Made by a program: the position numbers and the translations under genes | Shown here: positions 23,239 to 34,545 of the stretch, piece by piece | How the letters are laid out: every line of letters starts with the position of its first letter | How positions within the stretch are numbered: position 1 is the first letter of the stretch | Notes under the pieces: generated by a model | The model's database searches: none | Told to the model about the DNA's origin: nothing | What the model saw: the letters and a program-made list of their open reading frames with translations, nothing else | Assembly (NCBI GenBank): GCA_022495005.1 | Contig: JAGYXB010000804.1 | Location: forward strand, 434,001 to 498,000 | Source of the DNA: Rhyacophila brunnea | Taxonomy: Eukaryota; Arthropoda; Insecta; Trichoptera; Rhyacophilidae | Direction of reading: 5' to 3' | DNA length: 64,000 nucleotides

Positions 23239-23523
23239 ATAATATTCTAAAATCTAAACTAAATGAACCAAGTAGATCCATAATTAAGTAATTTTGAAGA
23301 CTTCGACGCCGAGAAGTTAAAAGGTCATTCAATGTCACTATTGTTCCAGTTTAATGATAATTACAAGTTGTGTTATAATTATAAATAAAATAAGTTCATT
23401 TCGTCTGATTATTTTGATTGATAAGAAATCCTGTCAGTCTAATGTTTAACTTTAAATTTCTCGCTCACAGTTAAGTCGAATTAGCACTGACTGTGATTCG
23501 CCGGATTTCGTACCACTCACTTA
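23239..23523. other. No recognisable feature
   Basis: AT-rich spacer between two mobile elements. Confidence 0.4.
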
Positions 23524-24047
23524 TGCCGGCGCTCCATTGGCACGCAAGTCAGACGATTTAGTCTTCGCGTGGAGCACCCCAGATCTGCAGACTTTTTAAT
23601 CCGCAGACCAGGCTCGTTGGATTTCAAACATGTTTGATATTTTTGCCAGACTTCGTCAGTCGATCACTATACAAATTCGATTTGACATTAATACGCAATC
23701 ATTCGGACCGAAAAAAAATCTGTAATTGTTTTAAACATTTTCATTGATTAATTAGTTAATTTACACATTAGAAAATGAGAGATTTACCAATTATTTTTTT
23801 ATTTGTATTTTTGAAATTCATAAAAGAAATCGTAAAACTTGTGTTGTTTTCACTGCTATATTATTTTATGCAAGTCTACATATAAATATCACAAAATTAT
23901 AGGATTATCGGAAGACATCACGAGAATCGTAACTTTTCACTTTTGACAGCTTTACTTTGTTATTCGTTCGTTGATCAGTAGCAGAGCATAGACAAATCGG
24001 ACAATTTATTGTCCTCGGACTTTTGGCTCGCCAATGGAGCGCTGGCA
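23524..24047. mobile_element. MITE with TTA target duplication, 524 bp
   Basis: Inverted ends TGCCGGCGCTCCATTGGC and, on the right, TGCCAGCGCTCCATTGGC. Flanked by TTA on both sides (23521-23523, 24048-24050), which fits PIF/Harbinger-type insertion. It ends 39 bp from the intron-exon boundary of the Go alpha exon, on its downstream side. No transposase is encoded. Confidence 0.75.
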
Positions 24048-24080
24048 TTAAGTTAAAATTATTATCATAGTAGATTGTGG

Positions 24081-24086
24081 ACTCAC
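24081..24086 (-). other. Galphao: 5' splice site of the Go alpha exon
   Basis: Read on the minus strand the exon ends ...AGAGAG followed by GTGAGT, the consensus metazoan donor. It fixes the exon end at 24087, on a codon boundary (phase 0). Confidence 0.9.
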
Positions 24087-24228
24087 CTCTCTGTCTTTGT
24101 TACCATAAACGATGCCGAGGTTAGGCATCGCCCTAAGAATGGCCACAAGTGATTGTATCGTATTGCTGTACACCACCGGCCGATACTGTTTGAAGTCTTC
24201 ATTCGTGAAACCGCTCTCGTGAATAATT
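24087..24228 (-). CDS. Galphao: G protein alpha subunit, Go class: internal exon
   Basis: This exon encodes (K)[17 protein letters not shown], then [17 protein letters not shown], then [13 protein letters not shown]. Go alpha is the GTP-binding subunit of the heterotrimeric Go protein at the inner plasma membrane and couples receptors to neuronal and developmental signalling. The segment covers the end of helix alpha-1, linker 1 and helix A of the all-helical domain, about residues 54-101. ESGF, EDFKQY and PNLGI point to Go; Gi would have a different linker. The exon begins in phase 2 (the Lys codon is split), ends in phase 0, and is 142 bases long, like exon 3 of vertebrate Gi/Go genes. [10 protein letters not shown] differs slightly from the usual GIxYGNNERE. 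The P-loop exon and the rest of the GTPase domain were not found in the window. Transposons begin 39 bp downstream and 125 bp upstream. Confidence 0.96.
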
Positions 24229-24256
24229 CTGGAAACAAGGAAAATGTAAATTAGTA
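24229..24256 (-). other. Galphao: 3' splice site and branch point of the Go alpha exon
   Basis: On the minus strand the intron ends TTTTCCTTGTTTCCAG, a good polypyrimidine tract and acceptor. TACTAAT, a perfect branch-point consensus, lies at 24256-24250, with the branch adenosine about 22 nt from the AG. Confidence 0.85.
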
Positions 24257-24353
24257 ACTCTATAATAATTCATGATACTGACAGAAATATTGAACACTGA
24301 CCAATCAACGTACATATTATATATCCAAGTATATGTTAATATAACATCCACCC

Positions 24354-26090
24354 CAGTGGCGAAGGGTGACTTTTGGAAAGAGGTAGGCTGTGGAGATCTA
24401 ATAAAAAGAGCACACTTGTCAGGTATTATTACGAGAATAGTACGATATTTACTACTAATGAATAGGTCACACTTGTAAATGACAACGACACACTAATTCA
24501 ATGAAACTTCAAAAACTCATTGACGACATAAAAATGAGCGATGTGTTTAAATTACGTATTTTTCAAAACATGTATACCCATTGGCGGCTCCTCTCTTAGG
24601 TCAATTGGTCAATGACCCTCCAAAAATAAATATCTTACAATCTATGTAGGTTATAATCTAAGATGTAGGTACAATGTCTTATAATTATCGGCTAACGCGT
24701 CAACTCGCGACGCACGCTAACCGTGTGTATAAAATTTAAACAGAAGGAATCACGATCGGTCGCTGTATAGTCGGGCTCGGGCATTTCAGAATCTGCCGGG
24801 ATAAAATATTTATAAATATTTCTCTTTCTCTCTCATTTCTCATATGTCAGACGAAGATAAGCACAAAGTCTTTTTCTTTTTCTTCATATTATTTTGTCGC
24901 CGTATTAGACGTCATTTAGGTCATTGCCAGAAATGAAAAAGATGTAAATTTTCAATGTGTTAAAATGAAACAGGTATAAAATGGGCGAGCGTGTTTTGTT
25001 GGTAAACCTTTTTATACTTATTTGTTATCGCTTCCTATTGTTGTCTGAAATTTTTATATGCAATTTCAATGTTTGTATGCAGTTTAGTTTAAATCCAACC
25101 TTAGAGTAATACGCATCGACTGCATTCATTGTGTTAAACCATTGTATACAAGTTATCGATTAAAATGTCATCTGCTATATTAATCATAAAATTTACCTTC
25201 TAATAAAATCAGTGGAAATATAAAAAGTGTTTTATATATATAAATGATCCCGCCGTTCCATATCAGTACACAACACTTTTTCTGACAGTGACAGTTAAAT
25301 GAAAAATGAAGCTAAAAAGCTACGGTATTTTACTGAATTGTTTGATGTGAAATGGACATTTTTTTGAAGAGTAAGTAGGCACCTATCTATAACAATTTCT
25401 AGCACTTCTTTTATAATGTATAAAAACCTAATTTGCAATACGTTTTTTTAAGTATACAACGAAAAGCCAAGTTCAAATAATATAATTACTTATTTAAAAA
25501 TGACCCGCCAAATGGTCAAACAATGGGCCGCCAATGTGTATACCCATCAAAAATCATTAGATAAAATTTATTTTTATTTATAAAAACAATCTATACTTAC
25601 TTATTTATTAATATTCGATTAAACGCCGTTGAAATTATTTTTTTAATTATCTAATTTTGGACAAAGTGCGCAGTCGTGACAACGTTATTATGCGCGAATG
25701 TTTTAGGCTCTGCGATAGGAGCTTACCTTATTTCGTACAAATCAGCAGACTTGCTGAGGTTACGAGACGTAAAGTCCATACGAAAAAAATTCAGAATTAT
25801 TTCACACATAATCGGAGATTTATTAACGTCGAGACGTCGCGGCGTTTATTATTTATTTACGGCGCGCTGTGGTATATTTTTTAATACCTTTGCAGTTGTT
25901 TTGTAAACTGTGTAATACTGTAATACATTCCTACATATACGACATCTCTCGTTGGCAAAATAAATTATTTTTATATAACATAAAATAATGAAGTGATTAA
26001 GTATATAAATATGTCAATATACAATTAAAAAATATTTTTCTTAAGAAGGTAGGCTTTAAATAATCGCCTAGTATGGAGTCTTCGCCACTG
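24354..26090 (+). mobile_element. hAT element, 1737 bp including a nested hAT
   Basis: Starts CAGTGGCGAAGGGTG and ends TCTTCGCCACTG. A perfect 8-bp duplication ATCCACCC flanks it (24346-24353, 26091-26098). The terminal word matches the 541-bp element at 19835. About 960 bp of its length is a later hAT insertion (24579-25536). No transposase is recognisable. The left end is 125 bp from the Go alpha exon acceptor. Confidence 0.9.
24579..25536 (+). mobile_element. Nested hAT-like element, 958 bp
   Basis: Ends CATTGGCGGCTCCTC and, inverted, CATTGGCGGCCCATTG. A perfect 8-bp duplication TGTATACC flanks it (24571-24578, 25537-25544). It lies inside the hAT at 24354-26090 and is therefore younger. 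No recognised coding region. Confidence 0.88.
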
Positions 26091-26849
26091 ATCCACCCTA
26101 TAGGTATGCCTTAGGAGAGAAAATGATTATTTTTTTTACACCAAAGTGTCGAGAGCCAAAATGGTGTAAATTTTATAATAACCAAAGAATACGGTCGCTG
26201 TAATTTAGATAGAATTATCTCTTCGCGAACATAAAGTCACGTTTCCGCTAGAATTTTGCAGTTAGCGTATCTCGACATCAAGTGCAAATCTGTGTGAATG
26301 CAATTTCATTAATTAATTTATAAGCCAAAATAAAAACTCTGAAAAACTATTCCAATTAAACGAAAGCACTAAAACAATGTATGATTCTCAGAGCACACTA
26401 GCATTCCGATAGACACAACAATGGCCCGCCATTGTTCGCAGTAGCAGCTACTGAATGCATTCTTCAAAAGCATCGCGGCGGATGCACTTGCATCGAAATG
26501 CAACAATGAAAACTTTGTTAGATGATCATAAAGCCACTGCATTTGATTAGCGAAATAATGCACACAAGCACCAACATAAGTATGAATTAGTTAGTATTCA
26601 CAGTGAACTTATTGTTTTATCATCAAATGCAGAAGTTTTCAATTGCCAATCAAAATGTACAAATCAAATTATATCATTATTAATATTATTAATACTATCG
26701 ACCGAAGGTAGTTGATGGAATTTGAATTTAAATTCTAACGGATTTAAATTGTGTACTCCATTTGAGTCGTTTTCTGCGAACCGGGTTTTAATTTAAATTA
26801 ATCGTAAAAAAATCGTTAAAAACATTAAGGACGGCCAGTATAAATTATT
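26091..26849. other. No gene recognised
   Basis: Contains a short hairpin with arms TTTACACCA / TGGTGTAAA at about 26137-26172. The rest is ordinary AT-rich sequence. Confidence 0.4.
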
Positions 26850-28140
26850 ATTAGATATAAGACATGATAAGTCTCACAGTAATGTGTAATTGTTAGATAT
26901 AAAACAAGGGATGTTTTTATATACTTAAAATAAATAAGGGATACCTTTAGATTAAGTACTGATTAGACTAGATAAAGATTTATTGTGAACTAGCTATATT
27001 CCCACAATATTGTAGAGGGTGTAGGTACTGTATGGTAACATGAATGGAAATGTTCACGTCATAAAATCCATAGTTTATTATGTGTTTATGGAACATTATT
27101 AGCTGTATCTCCTATCTATACAGATTATTATTTCCCTCGATATTCTCCCCTTGATTGACCCTTGTCCGTGGGAACATATTGCAAGTACAATAAATCTCTA
27201 TCCAGTATTCAAGCTATATGTATATATTAATCACCTAGTGCAGTGGTCGGCAAACCTATTACTCAACAGAGCCAAATATCAACAGTATAATGATTGAGAT
27301 TTCTTTTGAGAGCCAAATTTCTTAAACTTAAACTATATAATATGTAGGTACACTGCTTATTAACTTAATAAACTTTAATTAAAGTTTTAAGTCTTAATTA
27401 AACTATATGTAAACTCTATAAAACTTGATTTCATACTTAATAATGATCTTATTTATTGATAAAAATTAAATTGTAAGTAATGTATCCATAAAATTAAATC
27501 ATGACAAACACTTTTAATGTCCATCCCTTGAAAAACTTTGGGTAAGTCAGATTTGTGTTGTTGTTTTAAATTTTAGTCACGATTCCAGGTTCTCATCAAT
27601 AAGACGACTTTTAAAATTTACTCTTGATAATGTTCATGCTTGAAAAAGACTGTTCGCATGAATATGTAGAACCGGAAAGGGAAAGAACAGCAAAAGATAG
27701 TTTTTTCAAGTGATCATAATATGAGTCAGGAATATTATTCCAGGTCTTAAAAACATCATGTCTTCCTTCTCCAGGTCTTTCAATGCAGACTGCTTGTGCT
27801 GTGAAGCATATTCATATTTTTTCCTCCTCCAATATATCCATATCAGCACATCATCAACTGTTATTGATAAAGCTGAAAGCAATTTAAGATCTTCTACTTG
27901 TTGGTTGATTATATTCGAAGACATTTTGACTGTTCTATCTTACACTGTTTTAGTCCGTATGTGGTCATTTGTGGCAGAGCCACACTCAAGGGGCGAGCCG
28001 CGGTTTGCCGACCACTGACCTAGTGAATGTAAACAGGACTCTTGTTTCAGACACAATACTGATAAGTTATGTTAAATGCCTAATATATTTTAATAAAATA
28101 AAATCGTTAATTACTAATTTTTGATATAGCAGCCTGGCTA
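26850..28140 (+). repeat. Paralogous segment A (partner 57900-58880)
   Basis: Sequence on both sides of the hAT at 27241-28017 matches 57900-58215 and 58705-58880. Shared words include TTAGATATAAAA, AATGTTCAC, TTTATTATGT, GATAAGTTATGTTAAA and GTTAATTACTAATTTT. The order and strand are the same, so these are two copies of one older repeat or duplicated segment. No coding sequence seen. Confidence 0.72.
27241..28017 (+). mobile_element. hAT MITE, CAGTGGTCGGC family, copy 1
   Basis: Starts CAGTGGTCGGCAAACC and ends GCGGTTTGCCGACCACTG. A perfect 8-bp duplication ACCTAGTG flanks it (27233-27240, 28018-28025). These ends are of the widespread hAT type CAGxGGTCGGCAA. Copy 2 is at 49436-50206. No intact transposase; a minus-strand frame inside has no recognised domain. 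Confidence 0.93.
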
Positions 28141-29629
28141 AGCACACATAGTATTTTATGAAAATATCTACGGTAGAAAAGTATGAAGGTTACCGACTTT
28201 GAAACTGTTAGCCTCAATTAACGTTTAGGTAAATGGTTAGTACCTACTAACGACAGTAAAAGATAAACTTTGCAAGCACTGTCGTCACATCGTTAATAAT
28301 CATAGCGACAGCTATGCACTGGTTTTGTGAATGAATGACGCGCATTGTGGTTAAGAATACCGCACACAATATAATATGTACCTACAATGTATAACGATGT
28401 GATAACAGGCTGAAATGGCACACAATTCGCGATGAAACTCATTACCAGTATGATTTTAAAATAATATGTTACTGAATTACAGTAGAAGGCAATGTTATAT
28501 TGATATATGTAGTAGCAAACAAATGATTTGTCTTCGTGTACAGGGGCCTTATGTTAGAACTTACGAGTTGTAGTCGCCCGGTCGACATGACGTCATATGA
28601 CATCATTGTGACGTACTAACGAGTGATAATAGCATTCGAGAAAATAACGCTAGTCAAATGCTGGCGTTATTCATTGTCCCCATACACAAATAGGTGTTTC
28701 AGCGTAATAATATCTATGGTGAGCAGTGTGTGTTGGGCGGCTTGTCGTGTCGTCGGGTGAATTTATATCACTAGTTAGAACATAGGGCTGCATGAGGGTG
28801 GGGCGACCAAGACTGCGCTGGTAGAAAGTATACCATTCCTGAGGCTTTCGGCGCAGAATGGAGTGAAGACGCATCGTGGAGGGGGTTAAGGTACCTACAC
28901 ATTGGGTTGTAATGGCGATGATTTTTTTCAACCCTTTCATCACGGAATATAAAAGTTCACTGATAAAATAGTTTAGACTATATAAATAAATAGCGGTAGT
29001 CGGTTACGTTTATCCTCTGACACAAGTAGACAATTATTAGACGTAGCATTTAATATTATATTAAATAAATTTTAACAAATATCTTTATCTGTTAACGCTT
29101 ACTGGAAGACATGATATCTAAACGTATAGGAGCGGGCAAGACACGCAAAATATGTACGTATTAAAAGGGATACATAACGTAAGAAAAAACTCACGCAAAC
29201 GAAGATTATAAATAAACTGACACGCAAATAAAGGAATCGTTTATTTAATCGGGTCGTGAAAGATAGCAAATGATAGAATGCTCTCATAATAGTTTGACAG
29301 ATTCTTACAGTCTAGAGGTTTTCCAGTAATAAAGTCTGAATGTGATTTTTAATCAAAATAATTTATGCTGCAGCACTAAACCACACCCAAGAACGTTGAC
29401 AGGTGGCACTGCCAGCTTGTGTTTTTTTCTGGTAATTAATACAGTGGACACCCACTCAATTCACGTAATTAAATAACGATAAAGATCGGTTTTAACTATG
29501 TCATGTTAAGCAAACGAAACTGGTTAGGTATCTACTATTAATATAGATAAATCGAAAAACTACAAGTGGCGTTAGATGGCATGGAAATATAATGTAAAAA
29601 GACCGTAAAATAAACGAATAGATAACTAC
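28141..29629. other. No gene recognised; GC-richer stretch 28550-28940
   Basis: 28550-28940 has higher GC than its surroundings and a minus-strand frame (28671-28943) with no family I know. Next to the CRE-like cluster lies a hairpin with arms AATAACGC / GCGTTATT (about 28645-28675). A pogo-like start CAGTGGACACCCACTCAA at about 29442 has no partner end. Confidence 0.35.
28588..28615. promoter_or_regulatory. Cluster of three CRE-like motifs
   Basis: TGACGTCA (28588), TGACATCA (28598) and TGACGTA (28609) lie in one orientation at 10- and 11-bp spacing. The first is the perfect palindromic cAMP-response element bound by CREB/ATF bZIP proteins. Regular one-turn spacing is unusual by chance. Function as an intronic enhancer is inference only. 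Confidence 0.35.
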
Positions 29630-29850
29630 ACAAAGCACACAAGAGTACACGGCGTGACGACGAGCTGATGAAATCGCAATGGGTCAGACATGTCGGTCGG
29701 CGATTGGACAAAATGCAGTCATACCCAAACAAGGGCCACCCTAAAACCAGCTGGATGGATGAACTTTATCAAGGTCCAGTGGAAGAAGCTAGGGGAGGTC
29801 TTCGTACAGCATTGGATCGAACACGGCTGATAAAGATGATAGATACCTAA
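29630..29850 (+). mobile_element. RTE-type LINE ORF2 tail
   Basis: The plus strand encodes MKSQWVRHVGRRLDK, then GHPKTSWMDEL and ALDRTRLIKMIDT before a stop. This follows the tail order WxGHVxRRxD...GxPKxxWxDEL...AxDRxxW of RTE-like endonuclease-reverse transcriptases. The open frame is about 60 codons long and ends naturally, so the 3' end of the element is probably just downstream. The 5' part is absent. Confidence 0.65.
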
Positions 29851-32210
29851 TTTATTTATTTTTAAAACATATAGATAATACATAATAAACATTTGAAAAT
29901 CTTCCTTGCATTTTTTCGATCAATTACCAAACGCTAGTACACGGTATTATAAAGTATACTTTTCTCGAATAACTCTCCCTAAAATAAAGATTTATTTATA
30001 AGAGTGATGTATTCTTTCATCGTTTTTTTTCCAATACGTAATAAACATGTAAAGGTGATCTTTACTAAATTTCGCATAGAAGATATAAGTTTTTTTTTTA
30101 AATATATAAATAGAGGGCCCCGTCAGAAAGTTGGGTTCAGTGAGCATGGAAATTCAGTTCACTGGATCACAGTAGTTTTTTATTATATTTTTATACCGTA
30201 ATATTGTTTTAGCTAAACCAGTTCATACATAAATTTAATAATGGTTGACCACTCTACGGGTCCATCATCAAAAGAGTATTTGTATAGATAGATATTTATA
30301 TCACTATAAAAACATCTTAGGAAATAAAGCTGGAAAATACATTTTTTCTCTACATATACATATAATATATATATGTAGGTATACCCAAAAGGCAAAGTCT
30401 CTGCTGGTTGAAGGTAAACTATTAGAGATGGGAAAACTGGTCGATTTTGAAGACTAAGTATACTTACTACCAGTATAAAAAAATACTTAGTATAGAAACT
30501 TGTTCCAAAATACTTACTAGTATTTAGAATACTATATAGAGCGTTTGGCGTGCGTATGCGACAAAAGTTCCATACTCAACTGAAACTAAAACCAACTCAT
30601 TATTAGTATTTGAAATACGTATCGGCTCAAGGAACTGACTGTGTATCGGCTTCAATAGAATCGCTAAAAATACGCTGAGCTCCGCTTGTCGAAAAGTCCG
30701 ATTTATTATAAAATTTATGAGTTGTTTTTCTGTTAGGTTACAATATTCTTGTTAACAAAAATGAATAACAATGATTTTTTTTAATTTTAAACATGTTTTG
30801 AGCGGTCGTATAACAAGCCTAAGCCTGTGCGTCATCTCACCACTGTGCTGCGACACAAAATGTATTACCTATTATTCATACATTCGAACGCAATAGACTA
30901 ATAAATTAAAATATACCTATATTCAAGTGCTATCTCGTTCGCGCGCATTTAATGTCAATAGTGTTAAAAGTCTACCAACTGGCGAGTGCACAGAACAGCG
31001 ACTCGCGATGATATCATCACAAGTTTTTTGGAACAAGTTTATTGGGCCACACTTACTGAATATGGGTAGTTTCATCCGAAACTTGAGTACACGAACTGGT
31101 GACAGTATTTCCAACTCACCTCTATAAACTATTAAGAAAAGCGTAAATAGCATACACTTTGGCGGTGATAGTGAGTATAGTAACGCCAAGTTCTGGGATA
31201 TTGACTCAACAATAAATATTTCAGAATAAGCATTATTCAGTTACCTCCCTATCCTGGGCCAATCGTATCAGAATCCAGCATCTTGAACATTTGGCCACTT
31301 ACGGATATTTCGTTTACAATAGAATCTCCTTCTACCTACACTTCTGCTGCCCTCTAGCTTTCTATGCATTATGAGCTGGAATAAATCTTACTTATCGTTG
31401 CAAAAATAATGGTTGAAGTATGCAGATTTTTTGCGCTTTATAAGTAGCTATAAGTAATAAAAATACGCTATTAAACCTAACTGTAATTTCGAGATGAATA
31501 AATTCAGATGGGAACAGTAAACGAGTAAACCATAGTTTGTACCCTTGGATGAATAGCCGATTACTAATAATTGTTCTATCGATGTCTGCACCGCATGATG
31601 TCAATAATCAATCGAGGTAAAACAATAAACGCTCACGAGACATTAAAAGAAATTCTATTATTATTTAACATACTTATTATATTATGGGATACAGGAACAT
31701 TGTAGCAGAATATGGCGAAACACAACAAAATTTCAGAAGTATTATTTTTTACTAGTAAGTAATACAACAAAAAAATAGCGCAAGTACAAAATAAATATCG
31801 CATTAAAACTGACAACGGTATAATTAATCGCTGGTATGTGTATGGCGCATGTGTGTGGGAAACTAATTTCTGATTCGCGAAGAAAAGCGTAGAGTTAAAT
31901 TACCGCTTTTTACCGAAATAATATAAAGAAAAACGCTAGTCGTCTACAATGCACGAGAGGTGAATGCTGCGCGAAATAGACTTGAACTTTAAAAAATTAA
32001 GGTACGCCAAAAACATTAAGAAAACCTTATTTTATGACAATATACTTATAGGATGGAAAGGATTAAGTATATAAATTTTAAATTAACCAGTTAAAAGGTG
32101 GTAACTATTGATTCTTGAAGGAAAGAAAAAAAATCGATAGGTAGGAGGTATTTATTCCATAGTATAATTTAATAATGATCGGAACCGTAATTGACCGCTG
32201 CAATTAGCGT
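29851..32210. other. No gene recognised
   Basis: AT-rich. Several overlapping short frames (30923-31189 both strands) carry no motif I recognise. TAGTATTT-rich text near 30470-30620 is low in complexity. Confidence 0.4.
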
Positions 32211-32355
32211 TTCCGGAAATTTGTACGTATGCAGTTCGCCGTATCACACTTCACCGTGAAATGTTGTATCGGAAATATATAGTCTTATATTAAAGATCAT
32301 CCAACTTCTTTGGGTCGTATAGTACTGCGATAAAATTCACGTCTAAATAAAACAC

Positions 32356-32527
32356 GGTTCTTGTCGGTTTACAGGAAGCTAGCGAATAACAAATTTTGAA
32401 CATACCGATATATTGGATTATTTGTCAGGTTAGGTTAGGTTTTCGTTATTGAATTCATGAATTTTGTCAAAGTTGGCTATGAAAATTGGCGTGTTCCCGC
32501 CCGGCTTCCTGTAAACCGACTTGTATC
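32356..32527 (-). mobile_element. Short palindromic MITE (family S), copy 1
   Basis: 172 bp with inverted ends GGTTCTTGTCGGTTTACAGG and GATACAAGTCGGTTTACAGG. Flanks TAAAACAC and TTAAACAC form an 8-bp duplication with one mismatch. The related foldback at 36.7 kb has the target without the insertion. The centre contains AGGTTAGGTTAGG, which is part of the family consensus and not telomeric. 8-bp duplications suggest hAT, Merlin or P-type transposition. Confidence 0.85.
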
Positions 32528-32673
32528 TTAAACACTTTATATATACAAAATACGTAATAAAAATTACCGAAACATAGTAGAAAATAGGTATGTAATTTAA
32601 TTAGAAATACAGAACGCGTAATTTTTTCATCTCGGTGAAAGATGACAGTATACTATACGGTCATCTCTGATTT

Positions 32674-32776
32674 TGGAAAAATTCATGAATTCAAGAATGA
32701 AAACCTAACCTAAATCTAACCTAACAAATAATCCAGTATATTGACTATTTTCAAAATTGGTTTGCCGCTGGCTTTC
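32674..32776 (+). mobile_element. Short MITE family S, partial copy
   Basis: Matches the middle and right part of the family (TTCATGAATTCAAGAATG, AACCTAACC, AATAATCCAGTATAT, GTTTGCCGCTGGCTTTCC). Both terminal 20-30 bp are missing. Lies inside the foldback at 32211-32850. Confidence 0.7.
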
Positions 32777-32850
32777 CGGTCTTTAATATATGACCATATA
32801 TTTCCGATATAACATTTCACGGCGAAATACATATGTACAAATTTCCGGAC

Positions 32851-33317
32851 ACGGTATATTACTATGCAAACAAATCTTATTGCCAATGCAACGTTCACCT
32901 TTGCGGAAACGGCCATTCCATAAATTAATAATGTTGCCAGTTAGTTATAGGGCGGGAAACAATATAATAATTGTTTTATTACCGTGCGTTTGTTATGTCA
33001 ATTAGCTATGGAAATTGGATTTTTTACGACGGCAACACTTTCCAAGCGACTTCAAGAAGTACATTGGAAAACGTACCTACCCATCTTTTAAATTCATACC
33101 GAGTGGGTTAACCCGTTCACTGCGCTTACTAATACAGTACTAATACACTTACTAATAAATAAGTGAGTTTTCACACTGCAACGCATCTCAAGAGACTGCT
33201 ACACTAAAAGGGGAGCAAGGGTCGTGTTAGTGAAAATCGGTTTTTTTTTAATAACTGGCTCTACTATGTATCCTATGCGATGTAGAAGTTTCTGTTTTAA
33301 CGATAAACGAATGTTAG
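32851..33317. other. No recognisable feature
   Basis: Non-coding. The palindrome GGGTTAACCC occurs near 33105. Confidence 0.4.
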
Positions 33318-33430
33318 TCACTTGCTCAACCTCTTTGATCCATACTCTGGGGTAAAACACACATTGAAAAATAAAGTGTGATATTTTTCCATAGGGACCC
33401 ACGACATCATAAGCCTGACGGGTAGCAGTC
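33318..33430 (-). mobile_element. tRNA-derived SINE, copy 2, head damaged
   Basis: Shares the body words CTTGCTCAACCT, GATCCATACT and CACATTGAAAAA, and the head words CCCACGAC and CATCATAAGCCTGACG, with the SINE at 4985-5140. The box B region is deleted here, so it cannot be transcribed by RNA polymerase III as such. Support comes mainly from similarity to copy 1. Confidence 0.55.
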
Positions 33431-33766
33431 GCAATCGTTGTCGTTAAATTAGTTCATAATTATGGAGGAAATTTGTTTAGAATTCCATTTTAGTACTTAT
33501 ACTTATGTATGTAGGTGCAGAAAATGTGCGAGGAAGAGACGCAGGTTGGACATAACGCAAATGTTATGAAAATAGCTCAACTATCCTATACAATATTATT
33601 TATATAAAACTGTCTTAAACCAATACATTTCTCAAACTGATGACTACGTCACTATTAGCATCTACCAGTCTCCATATCCTGGTGAAAGAATGCCTCAGTT
33701 ACTTGTCTTTCAGTACTCCTCAGTTTTTTCTCAAAACAGCCGTAATCAATTGGTTCCGCTTATGTG

Positions 33767-34537
33767 CAGTGACGTCCCTAGATAAAATACCGCCCCTAGG
33801 CAGCGACAAAACGCCGCCCCATTTTTGGTAAGTACAGTATTTTTATCATCCTTTCATGAGTCTAATATCTATGAAAAAATGTGTTGTATGCATTGATATA
33901 CTACTAGATGAGCAGTTCCTATACAAGTGTCATTTTAAAAATGTACCACAAAAGATATAACGAATATCGTCTTATAATATTTCCTTGTAGGTATAATGCG
34001 TTAAGACCGTTAACATGGATTCCCGAATTTCACCCGTATTGCCCTGGCTGTAAAACTAAATTTGCGTTCTTGGAATAGTGAACCTAAGGGTAACTGCAAC
34101 GCAAAACAGACAGAGCAAGTCGTCATGCGCTGACTATTAGTTAGAGTAAGATGCAAGCTAGACCGGGCTTACTCAGTAAGTTTTAACAAAGGCCGACTCG
34201 CTGAAAATCGGGCGTCATTTTAAGAAGCATATGATTCATACAGTAGTATATCAATGGTTGTATGTATACATTACTAACAAAATATCAGACTGTGATTATT
34301 CGCAAATCTGCATTTGTCGTATCTGGTCACCAAGGACGTCGAAGGGCAACGGAAGTAAACTAGATATCGCGCATCCGACAAAACCAGTGCGCTGAATTTT
34401 TAATGGAAAGATATTTTCGTTATTACTAAGTATATGTAGCTTCGTATGTTCAAAATGATTATCCTCGATTTGCCTCACTTCGAGAACTGGCGCCCCCAAG
34501 CGACGCTCAATCTGCCTACCCCCACGGGACGTCACTG
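33767..34537 (+). mobile_element. hAT MITE, CAGTGACGTCCC family, copy 1
   Basis: Starts CAGTGACGTCCCTAG and ends GGGACGTCACTG. A perfect 8-bp duplication CTTATGTG flanks it (33759-33766, 34538-34545). A shorter relative is at 58216-58704, sharing CATCCTTTCATGAGT and CAAGGACGTCGAAGGGCAAC. Non-coding. Confidence 0.93.
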
Positions 34538-34545
34538 CTTATGTG

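Larger units (their letters stand above)
32211..32850. repeat. Foldback element with nested short MITEs
   Basis: Arms 32211-32295 and 32781-32849 are inverted copies, sharing TTCCGGAAATTTGTAC, CGTGAAATGTT and ATCGGAAATATAT. A short MITE (32356-32527) and part of another (32674-32776) lie between the arms. A related foldback without the first MITE is at 36681-37066. Confidence 0.75.

Noticed and set aside
32426..32450. TTAGG-like words (CAGGTTAGGTTAGG) suggesting telomeric repeats
   Set aside because: Only two to three units, and they are part of the short family-S MITE consensus found again at 32.7, 49.4, 50.2 and 50.7 kb.
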